A stretch of DNA of 64,000 nucleotides from Cheiracanthium punctorium. Its lineage: Eukaryota > Arthropoda > Arachnida > Araneae > Cheiracanthiidae. Shown one piece after another: positions 35,682 to 46,237 of the stretch. The stretch lies in contig JAWZYV010000169.1 in the NCBI GenBank assembly GCA_038373885.1, forward strand, positions 682,001 through 746,000, given 5' to 3'. The notes below the pieces were generated by a model that saw nothing but the letters and a program-made list of their open reading frames with translations, ran no database searches and was not told the DNA's origin. Position 1 is the first letter of the stretch. Every line of letters begins with the position of its first letter. Both the position numbers and the translations under genes were made by a program.

Positions 35682-37957
35682 TCTTATAAATAAAAATGAA
35701 ATTCTGTTTGTTTGTGGATTTGATTCGTATACAAATCCACAAAAATGGACCTATCGGCCTGAAATTTAGTACAGATATGTAAAATAATATAGAATAACTC
35801 ATAGTCCACTTTAAAACTTTGAAAGTCCACCCGTTCCCGGAATTTAAGAGATTTTTTATGCTCTTCACGCAAAAATCTTTCCGTAATTGTAACCCCTGTA
35901 GTGAAAAAAGTGTGAAATAAGGATCGTGGTTGCCATGTGTGGCGATTTTGCCGAATAAAATGTTTTAAATTCTCAAAGTAAAAATAAAAGAATAATAATG
36001 ATTTTTTTTTTGTTAGTTTATATTCGTAAGGTTATTTTTTTTAAATTATAATATCGTGTGCATGGGAAATCAGAGCAGGAATGTAATGCTTTACACGCAA
36101 AACAATAAGAATTGAAGATTTCCGAGGCTAATAGGTAAATTTTTTTAGTTTGGCGAAAAAATAAAATGACTCAAATGCGATTTTGTGAAAGTGAGTTCTA
36201 GCGGTTTGCACAGATTTCGGCTTGGCGCAATTTATTGAGAGCTTAAGGAAATAGATTTTTGAAAACAAGTGCAAAAGTTTTATTAGAATACAGCGTTAAA
36301 TTTTAATGATCCGTGAAGAAATAATGCAGTTATTAAGGGACTTCAATTGATCTATCTCCAGAATTCTCGCCAAATGAGTGCATTGATTTAAGTAGGGGGA
36401 ATTCCGCCAAATTTCAGAAAATTGAAATCTTCTCATTTAGTACATCGGAGTAATGATGAATAAAACACGTTATAGTTGATAATTTTAAAAAAATTCGGCT
36501 GTATTAAGGGATTCAACTTTTCAAATAAAGGCTTGCTTACTCTTTCGCGGTCGAACCATTTCCCATATTGATTGCTGCTAAGTCAATGCTTCGAATGATT
36601 TCCTGAAAAAACGCTTGCAAAATGGCGTATGTTGGCACTTTGGCGAGGCTTAGATTTGAAACTGGATTTTATTTGAGACTGGGATATATAATGACACTGG
36701 TTATAGATAAAAATGAATGTTGGTATGTGTTTATGAGGTTGAAAAACTCCAGCACCGTTGAGCACCGTTGCACGATGAAATTTGGTTCACCTAAGTCTTT
36801 TATCATGGAGAAGCTTTTTATGCTATCCGTTTTCCTCTAACTTGCCACTAGGTGGCGCAGCAGAACGTCGAATTCTATTCCGTTTTGCCGTTTGCTATGC
36901 GAATATCGTCCAACCGATTTCGATGAAATTTGGTACACGCGAATATTAGAACACGGAGAATATTTTTCACTATCCATTTTGCTGTAACTTGCCGCTAAAT
37001 GGCGCTGCAAAACATCAACTTCTATACCGTTCGACTGATCGGCATAAAATTTTTTATACTTACACATTTGAGCACGCAGAATATATTCTAACTGCGTTCC
37101 TTTTGATGTTACTCACCACTAGATGACACTGCAATGCATTATTATTTTAAGTCGCCACTAGATGACGCTGCAGCAGGCCAAATTCTTGACCATTCAAACG
37201 GTCGCTATGAAAATCAGTATACATAGCTATTTGAACAATGAGAATATTTTGGCGTTATCCATTTTGCTATAACTCGCTACTTGACGGCGCTGTAGCAAAT
37301 CATTACTTTAATTAACTACTAGATGGCCCTGCAGTGTATCACTTCTTGACTGTGCAAATGATCGTTATGAAAATTGGTATACATAGATAGTTGAACACGG
37401 TCGCTATGAAAATCAGTATACATAGCTATTTGAACAATGAGAATATTTTGGTGTTATCCATTTTGCTATAACTCGCCACTTGACGGCGCTGTAGCAAATC
37501 ATTACTTTATTGAACCACTAGATGGCCCTGCAGTGTATCACTTCTTGACTGTGCAAATGATCGCTATGAAAATAGGTATACTTAGATATTTGAACACGGG
37601 GAATAGTTTGGCGCTATCCATTTTCCTATAATTTGCCACTAGATGTCGCGTCAACACATGAACTTCAGGACTGTCCAGCCGATAGTCATGAAAATTCGTA
37701 TACATCGATATCTGAATGCGAAAAATATTTTCGCCGTATCCGTTTTGCTAAAACTCGCCACTAGATTGCGCTACGCCGCATGGCCTTCTGCACCGTACAA
37801 ACGATTGCCTTGCAATTCGGTATGCATGATTATTGGGCACAATATAACGCGATATCCACTTTGCTATATCTGTTTATTACAATGAATAGTAATCACCACA
37901 AATCGTAATATCAAAAAGTCCATTCATTCCCGTGCGAAGAACGGGTACTTCAGCTAG
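35682..37957 (+). mobile_element. Complete Helitron copy C
   Basis: Starts TCTTATAAATAAAAATGAAA two bases after the end of B (CTAG|T A|TC). Ends with the same CCCGTGCGAAGAACGGG hairpin and TACTTCAGCTAG before T at 37958. At 2276 bp it is 209 bp longer than B, mostly explained by a 199-bp internal duplication (37201 and 37400). The 5' hairpin GTGGATTTG/CAAATCCAC (35714..35740) is intact here but decayed in B. Confidence 0.8.
36845..37775 (+). promoter_or_regulatory. Array of CTCF-core-like motifs in Helitron C
   Basis: Matches to CCASYAGRKGGCRSY include CCACTAGGTGGCGCA (36845, 14/15), CCGCTAAATGGCGCT (36992, 13/15), CCACTAGATGACACT (37116, 14/15), CCACTAGATGACGCT (37155, 14/15), CCACTAGATGGCCCT (37515, 14/15), CCACTAGATGTCGCG (37636) and CCACTAGATTGCGCT (37758). 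All share one orientation. Confidence 0.45.
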
Positions 37958-39365
37958 TTCCAAATAAATTGTTATCGTTATCCCTATAATATGATACCGG
38001 CAATGCGACAGAGGCTCTTTTTCAAGTGCACGATGCTCTGAGAGAGGTAATGCAAGCTTATATTGAATACATACGCTCATCAGTATATCCATGCACTACT
38101 GCTATTTTATTCGTAGCCAAAGATAGTATGAATAGTATCTTGAAGATGTCATATAAGTTCTTATAAATAAATTCATTTATTCTTAAGATATTAATTGTTA
38201 TTTAATTGCTACATTTTACTATACATATTTTCTAAAAGCACTTAAAGATTAATAAGTCTGCGTAAATATAAAAAAGAAAATTTTGAAAACTAAAAATTTG
38301 TTAACATTAAATACCGAACTATGAATTTTGCGCAAACAAATATTTTGCATGTTTAATCTCTTTTGTAAGTGAGATTATATTCTTCTGCAGATAAAGGAAA
38401 ACAAACTCAATTAAATAACTAATTTCGAAAACAAGCGTCATTTTTATCAAAACATTAATACAATTAATATCACTTCAGTAATTTTTCCACGGATAAATTA
38501 GAAATAGCTACTTTTGTGTGATTAAAAAAAAAGTAACGACAAACTGAAATTTTGAAAAAGTATATAAATGTTTGCGGAATTATAATAAAACATTCTGAAA
38601 AGGGGAAGTTTAATAAACATTTTATCATCAATTGAAAATTGTAAAATTTACATCATGTTAAATAAATGTATATATATATTTATTTATAATGTACGTTCTC
38701 TTGCTTTTTTTATGCAGGGAAAATTATTTGAATGCATCTTTAGTAAAACGTTATTAGTTGTCTAGCAAAATTTATCGTCTTCTGAAGATGGATATTCTTT
38801 CATTTGTTTACGGAAGTTCTTATTCCATTAATTTACGACATAAAAGCGTTAATGGAGTGATTAAACTGATTTATGGTACTTTTCCCTTGTGACAATATTT
38901 TAAGAAAGCGCATAATATTTTTACAAAATTAACAAAAGATCATTAATTATTCCAATGTAAAAAGAAAATTTTTAGCCACATTTTATTATTTAGAGAACTG
39001 TATTTAAGAATTTTTTTTAATCACTCTACTTGAAGTTGCTGAATTTCTAAATTTATTTTACATGCAATAATCTTTGTGTAGATCTATATTATAGCTTATA
39101 CGTATGTTTGTATGAATATGTAACTTAAAAAACATTTATTAAGTATTTTTTATCTAATTTGTTTATGTTTGTACATATTGAGTAATTACAAATTATACTA
39201 ATAATAGAGTATGTCTTGACATTGCGAACACTTTCTGAACAATAAAGAAAACTTTGTGCCGAAGTGCAATGTTTTAAAGTTGACAGGTGTTACGAGTCTA
39301 TAAAAGATACTCACCATCATTGCAAAGTATCATTAGTCCAAACGCTAAACTAGTGATGATTTTTT
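37958..39365. other. AT-rich stretch without a supported gene
   Basis: No repeat terminus, tRNA-like or coding signal recognised. A (TA)n tract lies at about 38671..38690. Confidence 0.55.
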
Positions 39366-39369
39366 TTTT

Positions 39370-39685
39370 AAGTGGAAACTTCTTTAGGCACATTGGTCAG
39401 TTATTGGGGTGAGGGGAAAAGCACGGAATTCGGTGACCGTGACACTCAGATACATATGGGGGAAAATGGATCGTGATGTCATAGCTACACCGTCTCATGC
39501 CTGCTGAGATTTCTTCCTCCTTTCTTTGAATTTCATGATGCCAACCGTTATCATAGGTAAGAACTTCAAGTTACTTTTAAACTGCAACCTTGTAGCTTCC
39601 GCGACTGGTATCGAACTGTAGATCCAATGCTTGGTAGGTGAGCGTTCGAACCACCAGTTCGGTTTGACTCGGGATGAAATGACTA
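39370..39685 (-). repeat. Possible tRNA-derived SINE, minus strand
   Basis: On the minus strand a head with 'acctaccaagcattggatct' and GTTCGATACCAGTCG (B box) lies at ~39600..39670. A ~230-bp GC-richer body follows, ending near 'tggtcagttattgggg'. Flanks are AT-rich. Tail and target duplication not resolved. Confidence 0.4.
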
Positions 39686-39754
39686 AAGTTTGAAGTGATT
39701 ATTGCTTCAATTTCGGAATGGGACTTTTATTAGACTTTGCTTATACACTACTTG

Positions 39755-40200
39755 ATATAAAAAATGTTTGCTGTTTCTATCCGTTTTAAGAATTTGGGAC
39801 TCCAGTACGACCGTTAAAAAAAAAAAAAAAAATGTTTGTATCTTATGTCTGTCGTTCTGTCAGTGATATTTATTTTTATTCGTACATCACGTAAAACTGA
39901 CCGAAGCGAATGAAATAAAATTTGGTGGCATGATAGGTGGTAACTCAACTTAAACCATACGCTTCAATTTAAAAAAAAAATTATTAGATTTTGAGATTTT
40001 TCAGAAAATCGTTTTAAACTGCTTAGTTTTTTGTTTTAGTATGCATAAAAACTGCATATAATTTGCACAAGTGTATACTTTCAAAATATTCAAAAATGTC
40101 CACTTTTTAAGTACAAATTGTGAACAATCTATATGTTTTTGCTAAAAAATAAAAATAAATTAAAAGAAATTTTAAAAAAATGCAGACTTTTTCTAGCTGG
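39755..40200 (+). mobile_element. Diverged Helitron fragment (same family as 41998..43320)
   Basis: Shares 'tttctatccgttt', the poly-A/'tctgtcgttctgtca' stretch, 'catcacgtaaaac' and a CATGATAGGTGGTAACTCAA block with the Helitron at 41998, in the same order. The 5' TC terminus and 3' hairpin are missing, so it is a truncated old copy. Confidence 0.6.
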
Positions 40201-40311
40201 TAGGTGCTATAATTTTGGATTATTTATTTAAAAAACTGTACTTTAATTTGGATAGCTGTATAGTTATTGTGCAATAAAGTTAATTTGATAATCTGGATAG
40301 CGTTATAATTA

Positions 40312-41363
40312 CCGGGTGTTTCAAAAATGACCGGTATATTTGAAAAATCAATAAAAACTAAACGGGCAGCGATAGAAATAAACCGTTTGTTGTAATATGC
40401 TTGGGACAACAGTAAATTTTCAGGCAGACAAACTTTCAAAGTTAGTCACAATGTTCCGATGCAATGTTCCACTGCAGTCTGGAAAAATCTAAACTACGAT
40501 ATTTTCCACACATCCACCATACACAGCAATAATATGGCCTATATGCGCCAATTCTGTGTATTGACGAAGCCGTCCAGGTAAAAATAAACTTCGTAAGAAA
40601 ACCAAATGCTGCCCACATGGATATCGCCGTCATCAATCCTTTGCACCATATCGTTAGCGAATGTCTCTCCTGCATTAATGGAAGCAGCCCTGAGGGGTTG
40701 CCGAGTTTGAATTTTGTATGGATAGAGGTGTAAACTCTCTCCATACAAATGCGCCTCCGGCGCATGAGACGATACATGGACGTTGGCTTAATTTGGACAG
40801 CAGCTGCAACACGGCGAATGGAAACCGGAGGCCGCTGTTGGATCACCTGTTGCACAAGCTGAGCATTGGCCTCTGTGGTTGCCGTACGCGGTCGCCCTAC
40901 CTTTCCAACACGTTCATTCTTCACGTTCCCAGTCCGTTGAAAATTTTCAAACAGATCCTTTATTGTACCGCTTTTCGGTCCTTTGGTTACATTAAACTTC
41001 CGTTGAAAACTTCGTCTTGTTGCAACAATACTGAGTTTCGGTGGCATTCCAACTAGAAAAATCCTCTGTTCTAAGGAATAAACCATTATTTCACAGCAAA
41101 CTTGCAATCTGTGAATAGCACACGCTTACAGCAGAAGGGCGACTATAACATAATGGCGAACTCACAGACTGCGTTTTCTTCTATATCTTTCAAATCGCCT
41201 GCAGCCCCATCTGTTGTTGAAAATTGTAACTAATTTCGAAAGTTTGTCTGCCTGAAAATTTACTGTTGTCCCAAGCATATTGCAACAAACGGTTTATTTC
41301 TATCGCTGCCCGTTTAGTTTTTATTGATTTTTTAAATATATCAATCATTTTGGAAACACCCGG
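40312..41363 (-). mobile_element. Mariner-like element with ~125-bp terminal inverted repeats
   Basis: Left end CCGGGTGTTTCAAAAATGAC and right end inverse of CCGGGTGTTTCCAAAATGAT, flanked by TA. The inverted similarity continues about 125 bp ('aaacgggcagcgatagaaat', 'ttgggacaacagtaaatttt', 'caggcagacaaactttc'), much longer than the ~30 bp of classical mariners. Length 1052 bp. The interior encodes a broken transposase on the minus strand. Confidence 0.8.
40442..41086 (-). pseudogene. Tc1/mariner-superfamily transposase remnant (DUF4817-type N-terminus)
   Basis: The ATG at 41086 starts MVYSLEQRIFLV, followed by a helix-turn-helix region (ATRRSFQRKFNV) and VGRPRTATTEAN. A second HTH-like segment is SIRRVAAAVQIKPTSMYRLM. 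This arrangement is typical of arthropod transposases that carry the DUF4817 helix-turn-helix. Around 40740 a frameshift moves the homologous reading to another frame (LYPYKIQTRQPL ... IWFSYEVYFYLDGFVNTQNW). In that block the first catalytic Asp of the D-E-A-H-F motif appears as Tyr (FSYEVYF). Sequence after NWRI is deleted, removing the remaining catalytic residues. Not functional, but mobilisable in trans because both TIRs are intact. Confidence 0.7.
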
Positions 41364-41365
41364 TA

Positions 41366-41997
41366 TATACTGTACATTATTTGAATTATATGTGTTATAC
41401 TACAGTTCGTTTGAAATTGACTTATAAATCCATCATTCATTGCAAATAAATAGGATCAGTGTTCATTACAACGCAAATACATAATTACTGATAATTAATA
41501 AATTCATTAACATAATTATTAATTAAATCCAACACGTGGAGAAAAGTATGTATCGCTGATGTATACCGTACGCATATACCAGCTGTTTCACGTTGCGGTC
41601 TGTGCGCGCACTCCCTCTCTCGTTTTAAATTTTAAAGGTACACACAAATCGAGCGTGAAATTTGAAATGTAATTAAATTAAAAAATAAAAAATTTCCAAT
41701 GCTAACGCAGAGAAAATTGCGTTGAAATGTATACAAACGTACAAAAATATGTCAAATTGTGAGAATATAATAAATGAATGTGCGATACCCGTTACAGCCT
41801 TAAAGAAACATTTAAACATTTTTTACAAAGAATTTCAACTGCATAAAAACATTCAGAAATGTTTTTTTTTGTTAATAAAAATACGATAACGTGTGAAATC
41901 CTGTTTAATTGCATAAATATAAATTTTAGAAAGCTTGACATGAAGTTTTCACTTTTAACGTGCAGTCCTACGATTGACTTTTCTTTTTAAAACATTA
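41366..41997. other. AT-rich stretch without a supported gene
   Basis: No features beyond short AT-rich palindromic strings near 41470..41530. Confidence 0.5.
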
Positions 41998-43320
41998 TCT
42001 ATATAAATAAAATTAGAATTTTGTCTGTACATTTCTTGGAATTCAAAAGTTTTGCGATTTCTATCCGTTTCAAGCACCTGGGAATCCGGTGCGACCCTCA
42101 AAAAAAAGTTCTGTCGTTCGTTCTGTCGTTCTGTCACTCTGTCATTCTATCCGTGACGCTTTATTTGTTCAAGCATCACGTAAAAACGACTAAATCGAAT
42201 GATATGAAATTTGGTGTCATGATAGGTGGTCACTCAACTTAAAACATAGGCGTCGAATTTTTAAAAAATCTTGATTGGATTTTGAGATTTTGCGAAAATA
42301 CTTTCAAACTGCGTAAATTTGTGTGCGACCATCAAGTAAAAACGACTCAAGCGATTGAAATGAAATTCGGTATCATGATAGGTGGTAATTCAACTTGAAA
42401 CATTGGCGTCAAATTTTTAAAAAATCTTAATTAGATTTCGAAATTTTACGAAAATCGTTTCAAACTGCGTAAATTTGTGTTCGCACATCACGTAATAACT
42501 GCAAAGGTGAAAAAATGATATTTATTGAACAGATAGGTGGTTACTCACCTTAAACTATAAGCATCTAATTAAAAAAAAGCGATCCGATTTCGAGATTTTG
42601 CGAAAATCCTTTAAAAGTGAGTGAATCTTTGTTCACGCATCACGTTATAACGGCTAAAGCGAATGATTTGAAATTTGGTCACGTGATAGATGGTTACTCA
42701 ACATAAACTATACGTGTCCAATTTTTTAAAATATTTTTATTAGATTTTGAGATTTTGTGAAAATTCCCTCAAAATACGTTATATTTCTTCAAGCATCACG
42801 TAATAACGACTAATATGAATAATACGAAATTTGGAGATAAGATAGGTAGTTGCTAATTTTAATTTATAGACGTTTAATTTTTAAAACATTTTGATTACAT
42901 TTTGAGATTTTGTGAAAATCCTTTAAAATGCTGAAATTTTGTTCTAGCATGACGAAATAAAGACTGTAGGGAATGAAACGAAATTTGGTGACATGACAAG
43001 TTGTCACTCAACTTAAATTCTAGGCTTCCAATTTTTCAAAAATATTGATTAGATTTTGAGATTTTGAAAAAATTATTTCAATATGCATAAATATTCGTTC
43101 GCCCATCACATAATTACGACTAAAGCGAATGAAATGATATTACTTAGTTACTCTCTAACCTGTAATATTTTAACAATACATAAAAATTATAACTTCGCTT
43201 TCTTTACTTTGGCAACATACCGCATCCATTCTGTGTACTCCTACAATGCTGACGAAGGTTCTTGCTTTTTTGGAAATTTGCATTCTGTCCTAACCCGTCA
43301 ACGACGGGTACTTCAGCTAG
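41998..43320 (+). mobile_element. Non-autonomous Helitron (155-bp unit family), plus strand
   Basis: Begins TCTATATAAATAAAATTAGA after A at 41997. Ends in a 6-bp stem hairpin (CCCGTC-AAC-GACGGG), then TACTTCAGCTAG and T at 43321. Length 1323 bp. The interior repeats a unit marked by GATAGGTGG: 42221, 42377, 42532, 42685, 42841, 42995 (intervals 156, 155, 153, 156, 154). Each unit also holds 'catcacgtaa(t/a)aacgac', ATTTTGAGATTTTGCGAAAA and a poly-A/T segment. No coding capacity. Confidence 0.8.
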
Positions 43321-43604
43321 TTAACTCAATAATTCTGAAAGTAAGTTTTGCATTACTCCACAGAGATTCATCAGACCTTTATTTTTAATTGACGAAAACA
43401 TTTTCTTTTCACTTTCAAAGACATATCTATCGTTATTATGACATTACTTCATTTTATTGTTTGCATTATTATTTATCAGTACTCATGAGCTTTATTATTT
43501 AGTTCTGTACTTTATCGTATTCACTTCTATTGTATGTAAGAATGCGTTGTCGAATGGATGTTGAAATTTCCTAGACCATAACTGTCAAAAAGACCCTCTT
43601 TTTC

Positions 43605-44011
43605 GTCAAAAAAGGGGGTTTCTTCTTAATTCTTATTTCCCTTTTTTTTCTAACAAATAGGTAAGAGAAAAGACACTTACCTTCTCTGAGGGTGCCGAAG
43701 ATATCCTGTGTCTTCATAGCCTCTAAACTGATCGTGTGAACAGATTCTTTTTCTTTATTTAGTAGTCAAGATTCAATAAAATAGTGAGAAAATAAAATGC
43801 AAAGACAGATTCTTTTACTTTATTTAGTAGTCAAGATTCAGTAAAATAGTTTGAAAATAAAATGCAAAGAATCTGTTCACACCATCAGTTTACAGGCTAT
43901 GAAGACATAGGACATCTTCGGTACCCTCAGAGAAGGTAAGTGTCTTTTCACTTACCTATTTGTTAACAAAAAAAGGGAAATAAGAATTCAGAAGAAACCC
44001 CCTTTTTTGAC
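43605..44011. mobile_element. Foldback element with ~170-bp inverted arms
   Basis: GTCAAAAAAGGGGGTTTCTT at 43605 is matched inversely by the end AAGAAACCCCCTTTTTTGAC at 44011. The match continues inward through CACTTACCTTCTCTGAGGGT and CTTCATAGCCTCTAAACTGA to AACAGATTCTTT. The central spacer holds two 64-bp tandem units (43741 and 43805). No coding capacity. Transcripts would fold into a long hairpin. Confidence 0.8.
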
Positions 44012-44102
44012 AATAACAAAAAGTAAAAAACAAAAGAAACTGGTGTTTAAAAGACGAAAAAACATTAAAACTTTATAAAATAAAATACATAAAATTGCTT
44101 TA

Positions 44103-44301
44103 GACGCTTGTTTCGGACGAAAAAAATCCGTCCTTCTTCTGCAGTTCTCAATACACAGTCTGCGGCTTAAAAAAGTAAAGAGAAAGCAAAAGCTTTTTAT
44201 TACTTACTATTTTGCTATCTTTTTACTTTTTTTTCAGCCCTAGTCTGCGCATGGACAACTGCTGAAGAAGAACGAAATTTGTTTCGTCCGAAACACGTGT
44301 C
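44103..44301. mobile_element. Second foldback element, ~47-bp arms
   Basis: GACGCTTGTTTCGGACGAAA at the left and the inverse of GACACGTGTTTCGGACGAAA at the right, with TTCTTCTGCAGTT matching TTCTTCAGCAGTT further in. It lies ~90 bp from the preceding foldback and is unrelated in sequence. Confidence 0.7.
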
Positions 44302-45177
44302 CAGAGCGATTAGTATATTTTATGTGTTTTATTTTACAAAGTTTCAATTTTTTTCTTCTTTTCACTCCTACACCATGGAGAGCGCGAACTGGCACAGCAC
44401 GTATATATTGCGACTTTATAAATTTCGTTCCCCAACTAATAGTCATTTCTAGGTGAGTTGTTCTGGGTCTCATATGATTTTCATTAATTGCATTGAGTTT
44501 TCTAAAATCGAGATATTATCTCATCTGAAAGCTAAAATTGCTGGAACTTTTTTCACTCCCAATAGTGGTTTTTACATTATTATGTATTTTATGAAGAGTG
44601 TGTCAGGACACAATAAGTCAGATTTTATTCTTTTGCGATACTGTATTATCATCAATATTTTTCACACTACTTAGCACGAGCCCAGTGTTTGCTTCTTTGA
44701 TAAAGTCTATTCTGTGTGGGAATATGTTCGGTTCGAGGCCAACTATTGGGAGTTCCTCCTTGATAAAAACGTCCACTATGGCGATTCCTATAAGTGTTCT
44801 AATAAGAGTTTCAAAACCGATCGTTAGCTATATTTTTTGAATTCCGAGTTGTAAAAGGACTCGGATTACTTAATTTAGAATATTGAGATTCGTATCGTAG
44901 TGTAAAAAATCTACTACTAGCATTACTCGCATTTTCTGCATTATCTTTTCCTCAATTTCCCCACATAAGTTTTGTCGCAACATCAAATTGAAGTGTTACA
45001 GGGATGTTGCAATATCAATAATGACTTAGACATATTGTCTACCTATCTCAAGTTTTTAAGGATATTTTTACTGAAGTTCACCTTACTATCATAGTTCGAA
45101 TTAGTAAACTCGGAAACTTTCACAGTAGCACTGGGAATGCATAGTTCATGGAGTACAATTCAGTTAAACCTGCCCTG
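44302..45177. other. Stretch without a supported gene
   Basis: Several overlapping short frames (44240..44473 minus, 44453..44674 plus, 44598..44840 plus) show no conserved motif. Confidence 0.5.
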
Positions 45178-45376
45178 TTTTCAAAATTTTCAATGCTGTT
45201 CGCATGTTCATTAATGGCAAACCCTTTCAAAATTTTTGCAGTGCTATTCACATATTCATTAAGGACGACCCTCTCAAAATTTACAGTGCAATTCACATAT
45301 TCATTAAGGATAAACCCTCTCAAAATTTGCTATGCTATTTGCATGTTCATTAAAGGCAAATCTTTTCAAAAATCGA
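45178..45376 (+). repeat. Minisatellite of ~46-bp units
   Basis: The anchor TCAAAATTT recurs at 45181, 45227, 45274, 45320 and 45366 (intervals 46, 47, 46, 46) with 'cattaaggac..accctctc' between. Units differ by ~15-25%. It stays open in one frame on each strand (45148..45432 plus; 45120..45323 minus), probably because the repeat lacks stop words rather than by selection. Confidence 0.75.
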
Positions 45377-46237
45377 CTAATATTACTTACTTTCAAAATA
45401 TCGGTCTTATTATTTCGATGATTCATCATTAAAAGTGAATTTAATTTTTAATGATGAATCAAAAGATACTATGAATTAATTTTCGCTACCGGCAAGATTA
45501 TTATTCACTTTTGTTTTAAGAAATCTTCGCTAAAATATTATTATGTGTGCAGCAGATTTAGCTGAATCACGTTCCTTTTCCCCATTACTCTCAGATTTAT
45601 CGGCAAGTATCATTACGCAGCTGGCACGTCTAGATATGGGACTGGAGAACAGTAACTGAACATAAGTCGATGACTATCGGGCAGGATCAGTAGCTCCAAA
45701 CATTTTTGGGCCTCTTGGGGAAAAAACCTTGACACCTCTTGGGGAAAAAATATAACTATCAAATTCGAATACCAGTCAAGTCACATTCAGCACTCAGTAT
45801 TCTGCATTCTGTAATGCCACTTCTGCAGTCGAAATCCTTGCATTCTATAAAGATTCGACTCATAGGGCCGTATTCACCAAACTGTGAGTAGCCCGCCATG
45901 ATCGGAGAGTTGGGAAACCTGCATTGCCGGTTTGTCTCGGAGACAACTCGTAAACTGTATTCACCAACTTATCTCCACCCAGGGTTACCTGACTCTGGAG
46001 TTGTCTCACCCGGCTTTGAAAGCTCGTCTGTGATTGGTCAGAGTAATGATTTCATGTAGGGGTGAACTCGGTTTAATGTTCCCGAGATCGAACCCAGCTC
46101 CCACCACACACACTTCCTTCATGATATTTAATTTATTTTTATGCAAACTGCGCATTAAAATGTGAAATTTAATTTAACTTTATTGTAAAAAAACACACTG
46201 ATTGAACATTTAATACAAAATTACATCCAATATTTTT

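Noticed and set aside
42021..42242. 73-codon frame at the Helitron 5' end, and its mirror at 48216..48419
   Set aside because: Both lie entirely in non-coding Helitron sequence and read the same repeat.
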